From Pyxidicoccus caerfyrddinensis (lineage in GTDB: Bacteria; Myxococcota; Myxococcia; Myxococcales; Myxococcaceae), in contig NZ_JAAIYA010000025.1 in NCBI RefSeq assembly GCF_010894405.1, positions 1-64,000 on the forward strand: 64,000 bases of DNA. The letters are read 5' to 3'. Positions 16,801 through 26,290 of this stretch are shown in pieces. The notes beneath the pieces were generated by a model. It ran no database searches and had not been told where the DNA came from. It saw only the letters and a program-made list of their open reading frames with translations. Position 1 is the stretch's first letter, and each line of letters begins with the position of its first letter. The position numbers and the translations under genes are program-made.

Positions 16801-19170
16801 CTAGAGCGGCGTCGCGCAGGTGCAGGTGCTGGCGCGGCCGTAGCAGGCGTTGGAGCTGGCGGGGACGATGGAGTAGCAGTACTGCCGGCCGCTCATCACC
16901 TCGCCATCCGTGTAGGCCGTGCCGGTGACGGTGGCGGCGCGCACCTTGCCGTAGCTGCACGCGGCGAAGCCCTCGGACTTCATCACCCAGTACTCGCTCG
17001 CTCCGGCGGCCGCGGTCCAGGTCGCGGTCACCTGGCCGGTGCCGGCCGTCACGGTGAGGGTGGGCGCGGCGGTGGGGCCGGCGGCACAGCCGCTGTTCAC
17101 CGGCGCGGGCGCGGTACAGGCGATGTTGTGCCGGTTGAAGGCGGCATGGATGGCCGTCATGTGCGGCGTACCGTCGTTGATGTTGCCGTTGTCGTCATCC
17201 GCGGCCAGCCACTGCTTGTAGCCATGCGTGGCGGCGCAGCCGTCGGAGGTGCCGGCGGTGCAGCTGCACGCGTGCCAGGCGCCGACGTTGCCGCTGCCCT
17301 GGTAGAAGATCTTGTTGCCGATGATCTGCGCCGTGTTGGCGTCGTAGCTGAAGGGCGCGGCCCGCAAGTCACGGGCGATGAAGTCCCAGGCCGCCTGGCG
17401 GACGGGGGACGCCGCGCAGTGGACCTGCTTGCCGCAGGGGCCCGAGCCGGCGCTGCAGCTGGTACAGACGAAGTTCTGCGGCGTGGAGGGCGTGGCGGAG
17501 GCGTGGGCCCCCCAGTCCGCGTCGCGCACGCCCGAGCAGCGGGTGGTGCACTTCGCGGCGCCCACCTGGGCCTCGTTCACGTTGTAGCCGGTGCCGTCCG
17601 GCGTCATGCCGCAGCCCTGGTTGATGGTCTGGTAGAAGCCGTAGCCCACGCAGGAGGACGGCAGGCGGTAGATGGCCGCGATGTCCGCGTAGGCCTCGCT
17701 GGAGTTGCTCAGCACGCCCGCGGCGTCGTTGTCATCCAGGCCGTGGCCCCACTCGTGGTCGAACACGGCGGCAATCTCGCCCGTGTTCCGGCAGCCACCG
17801 CCGCTCCGGTAGAAGTTGACCGTCGAGCCGTTCCAGAAGGCGTTGCAGGTGCTGACGATGTTCACGTTGGCGGTCATCTGGTTGTTGAGCCACACGTTGG
17901 TGGGCAGCCAGCTGCGGGCCACCTCGGCGATGCGGTTCAGCTCGTAGAAGGAGCTGCGCGACGCGGCCGTGTTTCCGGGGGAGGTCCCGGGGGGCACGGT
18001 GCAGTCATGGTCCCCGTTGGCGCCCCCCAGGTCGATTGAGCCCGAGGCGGAGACGTTGATGGCGCCGCAGCCATCGCTGACCCGGATGTACTTGCCGTTG
18101 AGCGTGGTGGTGGTGGTGCCGGAGGTGTAGTCGAAGACGCCCGCGCCGTCGGTGAAGTTGTTCGGCAAGGCGAAGCCCGTGTTGGCCCACGGCATGGGGG
18201 TGTTGGAGAACATGGCCCCGCATGTCGCGGTGCCGGTGCAGGTGCCGGTGTTGGTCAGCGGGTAGACGCCGCCGCGGATGTTCTGGTCGAGGTAGTGGTT
18301 GTCGTCCTCCAGCGCGAGCACCTCGCCGGTGGTGGCGTCGACCGTCACCTTCCAGTGCTCCTGCTCGTTGGGGAGCTGGAAGCCATAGGTCCAGACGAGC
18401 TGGTGGCCCTGGCCCTCGCCGAAGGCGGCGTCCTTGCGGGCCACCGGCGCAATCTCCAGCGTGGGCGGCATCCACTGCTCGGGAGGGCTCTCGTAGAGGC
18501 CGAAGTGCTCGCTGCCCGCCAGCACCGCGCCGTCCGCGGACACGAGGGGCAGGGGAGCGATGTCGACGTTGCTCCACGACTCGGTGCCCAGGAGGATGAG
18601 GTTGCCGTGGCTGATGGTGGCGGCCAGCCGCCCGTGGCGCACGGGGATGCCCTTGAGCTGCTGGGGGACGGAGACCTGCCACAGCTGCTCCGTCACCTGC
18701 GTCACCCGGGGCTCGCCGAGCTGGAGCAGGTCCACGCCGATGACCGCGTGGTTGGCCTGGACGAACTTGACGAGCAGGTCGGCCACGACGGCCTCGTCGA
18801 CCTTGCTGACGGAGCGCCCGAGCTGCTGGCGCACGGTGGAGAGCGTGAGCTTGTTGCCCACGCCGTCGCCGGGGATGAGGGGAATGGCGCCCTGGATGTT
18901 GGTGACCGCGCCCGTGTAGCTGTCGACGTAGACCTCGAAGCCCTTGCCATTGCGCGCGAAGAAGTCGTCCCAGGCGCCCGCGGCGTCGCGGCTCATGCGG
19001 GGCAGGGCGTCCTGCAGGGGGAGATGCGAGCTGGGCAGGGACAGCTCCGGCTTGAAGAAGGCCTGGCTCGCCAGCGAGCCGGAGGTGCGGGGCGTGGGGG
19101 GCTCGATGGCCAGCGCCGGGGTCGTCAGCAACAATGAAAGACAAACGGCTGATTTCAACAGTCGTCGCAT
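16801..19170 (-). CDS. Secreted HExxH zinc metalloprotease
   Basis: The 789-residue protein has a signal peptide (MRRLLKSAVCLSLLLTTPALA) and a propeptide of about 270 residues with FTP/PepSY-like segments (SYTGAVTNIQGAIPLIPGDG and DATTGEVLALEDD). The catalytic domain carries HEWGHGLDDND, an HExxH zinc site at about 471-475, with a likely third ligand in SSEAYADI about 20 residues on. This fits the gluzincin proteases near families M4 and M36. Many cysteines follow (CxxC clusters), and the last 95 residues form a fibronectin-III-like domain. It lies opposite the lysine-type dehydrogenase gene with a 273-nt shared promoter region. A role in predation or nutrient digestion is inferred from the organism type. 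Confidence 0.88.
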   Translation of the reverse strand: MRRLLKSAVCLSLLLTTPALAIEPPTPRTSGSLASQAFFKPELSLPSSHLPLQDALPRMSRDAAGAWDDFFARNGKGFEVYVDSYTGAVTNIQGAIPLIPGDGVGNKLTLSTVRQQLGRSVSKVDEAVVADLLVKFVQANHAVIGVDLLQLGEPRVTQVTEQLWQVSVPQQLKGIPVRHGRLAATISHGNLILLGTESWSNVDIAPLPLVSADGAVLAGSEHFGLYESPPEQWMPPTLEIAPVARKDAAFGEGQGHQLVWTYGFQLPNEQEHWKVTVDATTGEVLALEDDNHYLDQNIRGGVYPLTNTGTCTGTATCGAMFSNTPMPWANTGFALPNNFTDGAGVFDYTSGTTTTTLNGKYIRVSDGCGAINVSASGSIDLGGANGDHDCTVPPGTSPGNTAASRSSFYELNRIAEVARSWLPTNVWLNNQMTANVNIVSTCNAFWNGSTVNFYRSGGGCRNTGEIAAVFDHEWGHGLDDNDAAGVLSNSSEAYADIAAIYRLPSSCVGYGFYQTINQGCGMTPDGTGYNVNEAQVGAAKCTTRCSGVRDADWGAHASATPSTPQNFVCTSCSAGSGPCGKQVHCAASPVRQAAWDFIARDLRAAPFSYDANTAQIIGNKIFYQGSGNVGAWHACSCTAGTSDGCAATHGYKQWLAADDDNGNINDGTPHMTAIHAAFNRHNIACTAPAPVNSGCAAGPTAAPTLTVTAGTGQVTATWTAAAGASEYWVMKSEGFAACSYGKVRAATVTGTAYTDGEVMSGRQYCYSIVPASSNACYGRASTCTCATPL

Positions 19171-19443
19171 GGGTGCTCCTTTACGGGAGAGGACTTTCGG
19201 GAGTGGGGATGGTGGATGTCTGGGAGCAGATCAGAAATCCCCGACTTACTTATATTTCCGGTTCACTCCTGGTATGTGCCCTAGAGCCTGGGTAAGTGTT
19301 GGTTGGCGGACATCCTCCAGGAGGGCGCGTGCGAGCTGGCGGCGTGTCCCGCCTGGCGCCGTCCTGGGCCGCACCGCGTCCCCCGTGGTACCTCAGGCCG
19401 TCATTCGGGCACCCCGCGTGCCGCCCACTTCCGAGAGACCTTC

Positions 19444-20976
19444 ATGACTCGCGCCCTCCTCGACGTGTTCGGCCTGGCCGAGCGCACCCCCGGCACCTAC
19501 CTCGGCAACGGCGAGTGGTCCGGAACCTCTCCGGACACGGACATCGAGGTCTTCAACCCGAGCAACGGCCAGCGCCTCGCCCGGGTGGCCTCGGCCAGCG
19601 CGGAGGACTACGAGCTGCTCGTGCGCAGGGCGCAGCAGGCCTTCGTGGCCTGGCGTGCGACGCCGGCACCCCGGCGTGGCGAGGCCATCCGCCTGTGCGG
19701 TGAGGCCCTGCGCAAGCACAAGGACGCGCTCGGCTCGCTCGTGTCCCTGGAGATGGGGAAGATCAAGCCCGAGGGCGACGGCGAGGTGCAGGAGATGATC
19801 GACATCGCCGACTTCGCCGTCGGCCAGTCGCGCATGCTGTACGGCCTGTCCATGCACTCCGAGCGCCCCGGCCACCGCATGTACGAGCAGTGGCATCCGC
19901 TGGGCGTGGTGGGCGTCATCAGCGCCTTCAACTTCCCGGTGGCCGTCTGGGCGTGGAACGCGTTCATCGCCGCCGTCTGCGGCAACATCTCCATCTGGAA
20001 GCCGTCACCGAAGACGCCGCTGTCGGCCATCGCCTCCATGCGCATCTGCAACGAAGCGCTGAAGGCCGGCGGCTTCCCGGACGTGTTCTTCCTGCTCAAC
20101 GACGGCGGCACCACGCTGGCGCAGCGACTGGTGGATGACCCGCGCATCGCGCTGGTGAGCTTCACCGGCTCCTCCGCCGTGGGCAGGCAGGTAGGCGTGC
20201 GCGTGGCCCAGCGCCTGGGTCGGAGCCTCCTGGAGTTGGGGGGCAACAACGCCATCATCGTGGACCGGAGCGCCGACCTGAAGCTGGCGATTCCCGCCAT
20301 CGTCTTCGGCGCGGTGGGCACCGCCGGCCAGCGCTGCACCACCACGCGCCGGCTCATCGTGCACGAGTCGCTCGTCGACGACGTCGTGGCCCGGCTCACC
20401 GCCGCCTACAAGCAGGTGGAGGCCCGCATCGGAGACCCGCTGCAGCCGGGCACCCTCATGGGGCCGCTCATCGACGATGCCGCGGTGCGGCGCTTCGAGG
20501 CCGCCGTGGAGAAGGCCCGGGCATCCGGCGCCACGGTGCTCAGCGGCGGCAGGGCCCTGGGCGGGCCGGGGAACTTCGTGCTGCCCACGCTCATCACCGG
20601 CGTGCGGCCCACGGATGACGTCGTCCAGACGGAGACCTTCGCGCCCATCCTCTACGTGCTGCCCTACCGCACGCTGGAGGAGGCCATCGCCATCCAGAAC
20701 GGCGTGCCCCAGGGGCTCTCCTCGGCGGTCTTCACCCAGGACCTCCGGGTGGCCGAGCAGTTCCTGTCGGCGTCCGGCTCCGACTGCGGCATCGCCAACG
20801 TCAACATCGGCACCTCGGGCGCCGAGATTGGCGGCGCCTTCGGCGGCGAGAAGGAGACCGGCGGCGGCCGTGAGTCGGGCTCCGACTCCTGGAAGGCCTA
20901 CATGCGGCGGCAGACCAACACCCTCAACTACTCTGACGCGCTGCCTCTAGCGCAGGGCATCAGGTTCGACGTCTGA
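19444..20976 (+). CDS. amaB: Antiquitin-type aldehyde dehydrogenase (alpha-aminoadipate semialdehyde dehydrogenase)
   Basis: The 510-residue protein is an NAD-dependent aldehyde dehydrogenase with general base Glu264 (LELGGNN) and nucleophile Cys298 (GQRCTTTRR). The core NAIIVDRSADLKLAIPAIVF and the end NTLNYSDALPLAQGIRFDV match the ALDH7/antiquitin branch. That branch oxidises alpha-aminoadipate semialdehyde (in equilibrium with piperideine-6-carboxylate) in lysine breakdown. ATG 19444 is preceded by CGAGAG. The in-frame extension upstream to 19303 has no dehydrogenase-like sequence. It is monocistronic by position, opposite the protease gene. No other lysine catabolic gene is in the window. 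Symbol follows the Pseudomonas naming for this activity. Confidence 0.88.
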   Translation: MTRALLDVFGLAERTPGTYLGNGEWSGTSPDTDIEVFNPSNGQRLARVASASAEDYELLVRRAQQAFVAWRATPAPRRGEAIRLCGEALRKHKDALGSLVSLEMGKIKPEGDGEVQEMIDIADFAVGQSRMLYGLSMHSERPGHRMYEQWHPLGVVGVISAFNFPVAVWAWNAFIAAVCGNISIWKPSPKTPLSAIASMRICNEALKAGGFPDVFFLLNDGGTTLAQRLVDDPRIALVSFTGSSAVGRQVGVRVAQRLGRSLLELGGNNAIIVDRSADLKLAIPAIVFGAVGTAGQRCTTTRRLIVHESLVDDVVARLTAAYKQVEARIGDPLQPGTLMGPLIDDAAVRRFEAAVEKARASGATVLSGGRALGGPGNFVLPTLITGVRPTDDVVQTETFAPILYVLPYRTLEEAIAIQNGVPQGLSSAVFTQDLRVAEQFLSASGSDCGIANVNIGTSGAEIGGAFGGEKETGGGRESGSDSWKAYMRRQTNTLNYSDALPLAQGIRFDV

Positions 20977-20984
20977 GGCGGTTT

Positions 20985-21023
20985 CATGACGAAACCATGA
21001 CAAAGAGGCGGAGGTCTCATGAC
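20985..21023. promoter_or_regulatory. Three helically phased CATGAC repeats, PHO-box-like
   Basis: CATGAC occurs at 20985, 20996 and 21018, that is at 11- and 22-bp steps. On the minus strand this reads GTCATGA, GTCATGG and GTCATGA with T-rich or mixed 4-bp links, the layout of a PHO box (11-bp direct repeats with GTCAT core). The first two also sit in a GGTTTC-ATGAC-GAAACC dyad. It lies between the aldehyde dehydrogenase stop and the 21107 gene. Binding by a PhoB/PhoP-type regulator is inference, and its orientation is opposite to the downstream gene. Confidence 0.4.
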
Positions 21024-21106
21024 CCATCGACCTCCCCTGGCTCTCTAGGCTGACTGTCGACGTTGCGCCGCACGTGGCGCAACTTCCATCCCTGGAGCAC
21101 GCCCAC

Positions 21107-21490
21107 ATGCGCGTCCTCACCGCCTCGTTGCTCGTGGAAGCCGTCATCGAACTCTCGAAGGGCACGCCGTTGGTCAAGGCGAGAGACGTCTTCGCCTGGT
21201 GCCAGCGCAACGGCGTGGACTACCAGGGCGAGGGGCCACTCCATCAGGCGCTCTGGGATGCGGACCGCGAGGAGGCCCGGGGCCAGCGGCGCCTGCTGCG
21301 GTTCAAGAGCGGGGAGTGCAAGCAGTCGCGCGTGGGCTGGTCCGTGGCCGCTCGCGGGGTCCGGGCGCGTGAGGCCGCGGCGCGCCTGGGCTGGGACGAG
21401 ATGTTCTGGAACGGCGAGCAGTGGGACTGGATGCACGGGCCCCACCCGAAGGCGATACCCGGGCTCATCGAGGCCCCGCGAGCGGCCTGA
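21107..21490 (+). CDS. Unknown 127-residue protein
   Basis: I do not recognise a family. The N-terminal 60 residues look helical and resemble a small winged-helix-like fold (LVKARDVFAWCQRNGVDYQGEGPLHQAL). The C-terminal half is basic and rich in Trp (four in the last 35 residues). There is no signal peptide. I chose ATG 21107, with GGAG 9 nt upstream; a GTG at 21074 would add 11 residues. It follows the phased CATGAC repeats and precedes the VWA gene by 93 nt. Confidence 0.6.
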   Translation: MRVLTASLLVEAVIELSKGTPLVKARDVFAWCQRNGVDYQGEGPLHQALWDADREEARGQRRLLRFKSGECKQSRVGWSVAARGVRAREAAARLGWDEMFWNGEQWDWMHGPHPKAIPGLIEAPRAA

Positions 21491-21583
21491 AAGCGCCCCG
21501 CGCCGGGCCTCCCGGAACGCGGCTGAATGTCAGACCCGACACGTATGGTTCTCCTCGTCGGCACACACGAGGGGGCCATACGC

Positions 21584-22678
21584 ATGAGCGCGTCAGTCAT
21601 TGATAACCGCGTCGAAATCGCCTTCAGCTTCGATACCACCGGCAGCATGTATCCGTGTCTCGCGCAGGTGCGCAAGAAGCTGCGGGGCACGGTGTCCCGG
21701 TTGATGAAGGAAATCCCCGGCATCCGCATCGGCATCATCGCGCACGGGGACTACTGCGACGCGGGCTCCACCTATGTCACCAAGGTGCTGGACCTGACGG
21801 ATGACGAGAACGCCGTGGTCCGCTTCGTGGACCGCGTGGGACAGACGGGCGGCGGCGACGCGCCCGAGTGCTACGAGTTGGTGTTGCACGAGGCGCAATC
21901 CCTCTCATGGACGACGGGCTATACGCGCGCCCTCGTGCTGATTGGCGATGACGTGCCGCACCCGCCGAACCAGAACCCGAAGAAGCTGGACTGGCGCAAG
22001 GAAGTGGACGCGCTGGGTAGGATGGGCGTGCCGGTGTACGGAGTGCAGGCGCTCGCGCGCCGCCACGCGACGCCCTTCTACAGGGAGCTGGCGGAGAAGT
22101 CGGGCGGCTTCCACCTGAGCCTGGACCAGTTCGCCCACGTCACCGACATGCTGCTGGCCGTCTGTTACAAGCAGTCGTCCGACACGCAGCTCCAGGCCTA
22201 CGAGGCGGAGGTGGTGAAGGAGGGCCGCATGAGCCGCGGGCTGAACACCATGTTCAGCACGATGCTCAAGCGCAAGACGCCGTCCATGTTCGGTGCGGCG
22301 GACCTGCGCGCGGTGCCGCCGGGCCGCTTCCAGGTGCTGGACGTGGACCGGGCCATGCCCATCAAGGACTTCGTGCAGGAGAACGGCCTGGGCTTCAAGA
22401 CGGGCCGCGGCTTCTACGAGTTCACCAAGACGGAGACCATCCAGGGCCACAAGGAGGTGGTGCTGATGGACCGCAAGACGGGCGACCTCTACAGCGGCGA
22501 GCGGGCGCGCGAGCTGCTCGGCCTGCCCGAGGGTGAGACGGTGCGCATCCGCCCGGCGAACCTGGAGAAGTACGCCGTCTTCGTGCAGAGCACGTCCGCC
22601 AACCGCAAGCTGATGGGCGGCTCGAAGTTCCTCTACGAGGTGGAGGACTGGGACGGCGAGAAGGCCGCCGCGGCGTAG
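21584..22678 (+). CDS. von Willebrand factor A domain protein
   Basis: The 364-residue product has a VWA domain at about residues 8-205 with a metal-site motif FSFDTTGSM (Asp17, Thr19, Ser21) and later TGGGDAPECYE, which completes the MIDAS pattern. There is no signal peptide, so the protein is probably cytoplasmic. The C-terminal 150 residues (after FQVLDVDRAMPIKDF) form a separate domain I cannot name. A GAGGGGG stretch precedes ATG 21584 by 8 nt, which sets the start rather than the ATG at 21527. Cytoplasmic VWA proteins often act with AAA ATPases, but none is adjacent. Confidence 0.8.
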   Translation: MSASVIDNRVEIAFSFDTTGSMYPCLAQVRKKLRGTVSRLMKEIPGIRIGIIAHGDYCDAGSTYVTKVLDLTDDENAVVRFVDRVGQTGGGDAPECYELVLHEAQSLSWTTGYTRALVLIGDDVPHPPNQNPKKLDWRKEVDALGRMGVPVYGVQALARRHATPFYRELAEKSGGFHLSLDQFAHVTDMLLAVCYKQSSDTQLQAYEAEVVKEGRMSRGLNTMFSTMLKRKTPSMFGAADLRAVPPGRFQVLDVDRAMPIKDFVQENGLGFKTGRGFYEFTKTETIQGHKEVVLMDRKTGDLYSGERARELLGLPEGETVRIRPANLEKYAVFVQSTSANRKLMGGSKFLYEVEDWDGEKAAAA

Positions 22679-22690
22679 TCCCCGCGCATC

Positions 22691-22708
22691 GTCCCCCGGC
22701 CCGGGGAC
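22691..22708 (+). terminator. Hairpin after the VWA gene
   Basis: GTCCCC (22691-22696) pairs with GGGGAC (22703-22708) across a 6-nt loop, 13 nt after the VWA stop. The stem is short and there is no T-run, so the call is modest. Confidence 0.4.
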
Positions 22709-22810
22709 GGTGTCCCGCAGCAGATGTGGCGCGTGCGGCTCCACCGCGCCCTATCGACTTGTGGCCACCGCGGGTTGAAGGCGGAGCGCCGCGCCACTAG
22801 CTCGCAGCCC

Positions 22811-23580
22811 GTGCGCTGCTGGGTGCCATGGCTGCTGCTCTGCTCGGGCTGCGGCGTCTTCGAGCTCCACCCCTATGAGCTTCGCGGGGGGACACGGACC
22901 GCCATGCCCGGGCGCTCGAGCGGCTGCGAAGCGAAGCGGTGGACGGCCCGCTGCGCTTCGCGGTGCTTGGCGACATCCAGCTCTTCCTGGACGACGGCGC
23001 CGACGCCGTGGAGGACCTGCGACGGCGGGACGTGGACTTCGTGGTGCAGCTCGGCGACCTCACCGAGTACGGCTCCGCGCAGGAGTACGCGTGGGTGGCC
23101 GAGCTTTTCGACAGGCTGCCGGTGCCTTCCTTCGCGGTGCTCGGCAACCATGACGTGCTGGGCACCGGGGCGGACATCTATCGGAGGACCTTCGGGCCGC
23201 CGTTCCTGTCCTTCCAGCACGCGGGCAGCCGCTTCGTCCTCTTCGACTCCAACTCCCGCGAGTACGCCTTCCCGGGCAACGTCCCGGACCTGGAGGCCCT
23301 GGGCGAGGCGCTCGCGCCGGAGCCGGGCGTGGACCACCGCTTCACGTTCTCCCACGTGCCGCCGTGGAACGGCGACTTCGACGCCGCGCTGACGGGGCCG
23401 CTGGAGCAGCTCCAGGCGGAGCGTGGCGTCTCCGCCTCCTTCCACGCGCACCTCCACCAGTTCGAGAGCGAGGTGCGGCGGGGCGTGCCGTACTTCGTCG
23501 CGGACTCGCTGGAGCATCGCAACTACCTGGTGGTCGCCGTCGACGGGCCCGTGGTGCGCGTCGAGCGGGTCTTCTACTGA
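22811..23580 (+). pseudogene. Metallophosphoesterase lipoprotein broken by a frameshift in a G run
   Basis: A GTG at 22811 opens a lipoprotein signal (VRCWVPWLLLCSGCGVFELHPYE). After the G6 run at 22886-22891 the frame is lost. The frame that continues (TDRHARALERLRSEAVDG, then PLRFAVLGD) is reached if the run had seven Gs. The downstream frame encodes a calcineurin-type metallophosphoesterase with GDIQ, GDLTEYG, GNHD, HVPPW and HAHLH metal-ligand motifs, ending at 23580. An internal GTG at 22939 could give a cytoplasmic 213-residue form. Its stop overlaps the next ATG by one base (TGATG). Sequencing error, a true null allele and phase variation all remain possible. Confidence 0.75.
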
Positions 23581-24170
23581 TGGCGGCGGCCTGGCACGTG
23601 CGAGGGCTCGTCCTGGCGCTCCTCCTCGCGGCGGTGGAAGGCCGCGCGGAGCCACCGGAAGAGGAGTCGCCCTGGTTCGTCCCGGACCATGCGGCGCTCC
23701 AGCTCGCGGGCTCCATCGGCCTGCTCTCCGCGGGGCCGGGCTGGGGCTTCCTCCGCGATGGCGTGGACGCCGAGCTGCTCCTGGGCTGGGCGCCGCCGGC
23801 CGTCGCCGGAGAGGACTTCCTCACCGTCACCCTCAAGGGACAGTGGCACCCGTTCCGGCCAGCGTGGCGGGGGTGGACGCTCCGGCCGCTCACGGTGGGG
23901 CTGCTGCTCAGCTACACCTTCGGCGACGCATACTTCGTGGGGCTGCCGGACCGCTACCCCGACGGGTACTACTGGTTCAAGACGGCGCTGCGGCCCGCGC
24001 TGCTGCTGGGCGCCGGCGCGGGGCGGCCGGTGCCCGCGCTGGGCCTGCGACTGCAGGGGTACGCGGAGCTCGTCGCCACCGACTACCGGCTGCTCCACTT
24101 CCTCCAGAGTCCCGCGACGGCGGGGACGGGGCTCTTCTCGCTGGCCCTGGGCGTGAGGGTCCGGTTCTGA
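23580..24170 (+). CDS. Exported 196-residue protein, possibly outer-membrane beta barrel
   Basis: The protein begins with a signal-like segment (VRGLVLALLLAAVEGRA) and then shows alternating hydrophobic and aromatic strands (LKGQWHPF, LSYTFGDAYFVGL, LQGYAELVATDYRLL) ending in GVRVRF. A terminal Phe after alternating residues is typical of outer-membrane barrels, though the length suggests only about eight strands. It is translationally coupled to the metallophosphoesterase by a 1-nt overlap. No family name can be given with confidence. Confidence 0.65.
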   Translation: MAAAWHVRGLVLALLLAAVEGRAEPPEEESPWFVPDHAALQLAGSIGLLSAGPGWGFLRDGVDAELLLGWAPPAVAGEDFLTVTLKGQWHPFRPAWRGWTLRPLTVGLLLSYTFGDAYFVGLPDRYPDGYYWFKTALRPALLLGAGAGRPVPALGLRLQGYAELVATDYRLLHFLQSPATAGTGLFSLALGVRVRF

Positions 24171-24179
24171 CGCGGGGCC

Positions 24180-26075
24180 TCACTGCGTGGCGGCGGACGT
24201 TTCCCCGGGGGCCGGTTGCTCCGTCCCACCGCGCAGCCGGCGGAGGATGCGCGGGGCCTCCACGGCGAAGCGGGCCTCCGCGTCGGGCAGCGGGTTGTCG
24301 TGCAGGTCGGTGATTTCCGTGCCGGGCAGCCCCGCCCCGAAGCGAATCTTGAGCTGCTGGCCGATGAGCGCATAGCGGGGCTCCCAGCCGATGGTGGTGA
24401 GCAGGTAGCGCGACGAGTCCGGCCGAGTCATCGGGATGCCATCACCCAGTCGAGCCGGGTCATGCGTGTCGCCGAGCAGGTCGAACAGGGTGGACACCAC
24501 GTCGATGTGTCCGGTGACGGCGTCCACCTCGCCGGGAGGAAGGCGCTCGTCGAAGATGACCATGGGCACGTGGAGCTGTGACTCCGTCACGTCGCTGGCG
24601 TGGCCGACGCGGCCGTGCTCGCGGAACTCCTCGCCGTGGTCTCCGGTGAAGAGGACGAGCGGCCGCGTGCCTCGGACGGACTCGATGCGCGACAGCAGCG
24701 CCTCCACCTTCGTGTCCACCTCGTAGGCGGCATTCCAGGCGCGGGCCTTCAGGTGCTCGGCGGGCACGCGCGCGGTGGCGAGTCCGCCGCTGCCATCCCA
24801 CGCGGGCTGGAAGACGTCGGAGCGGGGCGGGTAGTCGTAGTCGAAGTGCGTGCCGGCGAAGAACAGGAAGAGGAAGAGCGGGGTGTCCCGCGGCGCCGTC
24901 TCCACCACGGAGAGCGCGTCCTTCACCATGGCCGCGTCGCGGAGGTGGCTCCTGCCGGCGTAGTCGGTGCGCAGCCCTCCCTGCACGTCGCGGAACACGG
25001 TGTCCTTCAGGCCCATCCAGTCGACCGACGACGCGGCGAAGAAGGCCTGGTGGTAGCCATTCTCCCGCAGCGCCGGGAAGAGGAGCGGCGCCCGCCCCGC
25101 GCCCACCACCGCGTCACGCCGCTGGGCCTCCAGGCCGAAGAACAGGCTGAAGAGGGAGTAGTCCGTGGAGCTCGCCCCGCTGTGGTGGGCCAGGTAGCGC
25201 GTGCCGCTTCCGGCCCGCCGCCACAGGTTGGGCATCACGTCCTCGCGGAAGAAGTCGTCGCGCAGGCTCTCCACCAGGATGATGACGATGTCGGGCCGGC
25301 GGGTGAACCGCACGGCGGCGGGGTCGATGCTCGCCGCGGGGACGCCGGCCTCGGGGCTCACGCCCAGGCGCAGGCCGGAGGCGGACGGGGCGCCGGTGAG
25401 GCGCGTCAGCAGCGTGTTCATCCGCACCGGCGCCTGGAGGGGCAGGGTGGTGGCGGCGTGCTGGACGGCGCCACCGTGGGTGAAGATGAGGTACGCGCTC
25501 AGCAGCCGCTCCCCGGTACAGAGCACGACGAGCACGAGCGCGAGGCGCAGCACCCGGCGCGGGCCGGGGAGCCGCCGCATGAAGCGGACTCCCGCCCACA
25601 CGTCGAGCCCCAGCAGCGCCGCCGCTCCCGCCGCGGCGAGGAGGACCTCTGTCTGGGACAGCCCCGTCTCGGCCAGGGCGCGCGGCTGCAGCGCCACCGC
25701 CAGCACGAGCCCGTTGATGTGGAAGCCGAGGGACGACAGGACGAGCGAGTCCGCCCCGAGCATCGCCACGGCCAGCGCCGCCACCCCCGCCACCGCCGGC
25801 ACGTAGTGACGGCCGAGCACCACCAACGGCAGCGCCGCCGCGAAGGTGAGCAGCCCGAGGAACAGCGCCTGGACGACGCCGCCCGCGAGCACCAGCGGGC
25901 GCACGGTGGGCGCCAGTCGCTCGACGGCGGACAGGAGGGAGGCGCCAAAGAAGCCGAGCGAGAGCAGCCCATGCAGCACGCACCAGAGCAGCGCGGGGCC
26001 CAGGAACGGCCGGGCCTCTTCCAGCCGGCGGCGGAGCCCAGCCGCGGCGGGAGGGGCGTGAAGCAGTCGTGACAT
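24180..26075 (-). CDS. Membrane-anchored sulfatase/phosphoethanolamine-transferase-like protein
   Basis: The 631-residue protein has about five membrane helices within residues 20-210 and then a periplasmic alkaline-phosphatase-fold domain. Motifs are IVIILVESLRDDFF (metal-binding Glu near 270), SGASSTDYSLFSL holding the nucleophile-type Thr, and FTGDHGEEFREHG (metal Asp-His). Layout and motifs resemble YejM/PbgA and LtaS-like enzymes that act on envelope lipids. The ATG at 26075 is preceded by AGGAAG. It is convergent with the 23580 gene (9-nt gap) and divergent to the LysR gene. Whether it is catalytic or, like YejM, a regulator of lipopolysaccharide synthesis cannot be told. Confidence 0.82.
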   Translation of the reverse strand: MSRLLHAPPAAAGLRRRLEEARPFLGPALLWCVLHGLLSLGFFGASLLSAVERLAPTVRPLVLAGGVVQALFLGLLTFAAALPLVVLGRHYVPAVAGVAALAVAMLGADSLVLSSLGFHINGLVLAVALQPRALAETGLSQTEVLLAAAGAAALLGLDVWAGVRFMRRLPGPRRVLRLALVLVVLCTGERLLSAYLIFTHGGAVQHAATTLPLQAPVRMNTLLTRLTGAPSASGLRLGVSPEAGVPAASIDPAAVRFTRRPDIVIILVESLRDDFFREDVMPNLWRRAGSGTRYLAHHSGASSTDYSLFSLFFGLEAQRRDAVVGAGRAPLLFPALRENGYHQAFFAASSVDWMGLKDTVFRDVQGGLRTDYAGRSHLRDAAMVKDALSVVETAPRDTPLFLFLFFAGTHFDYDYPPRSDVFQPAWDGSGGLATARVPAEHLKARAWNAAYEVDTKVEALLSRIESVRGTRPLVLFTGDHGEEFREHGRVGHASDVTESQLHVPMVIFDERLPPGEVDAVTGHIDVVSTLFDLLGDTHDPARLGDGIPMTRPDSSRYLLTTIGWEPRYALIGQQLKIRFGAGLPGTEITDLHDNPLPDAEARFAVEAPRILRRLRGGTEQPAPGETSAATQ

Positions 26076-26290
26076 CGCGCTTCCTGCTAGCCCGCCCCTG
26101 GCGGATGTTCAAGAAGTGACGAAAGCCCGGCCGCTCCTCCACCCAGGGGGCGTGGAGCCGGCTTGTACCCTCCGCCGCCTCCGGGGCCAACAGTCCCTTG
26201 CGGCCTGACTGCGACGTCGCGGGCGCCCCGGAGCAGCGTCGTGCCGGAAGCCGGCGTGTCGCACGTGGCCGGCGGTGCGAGGATGGCCGC

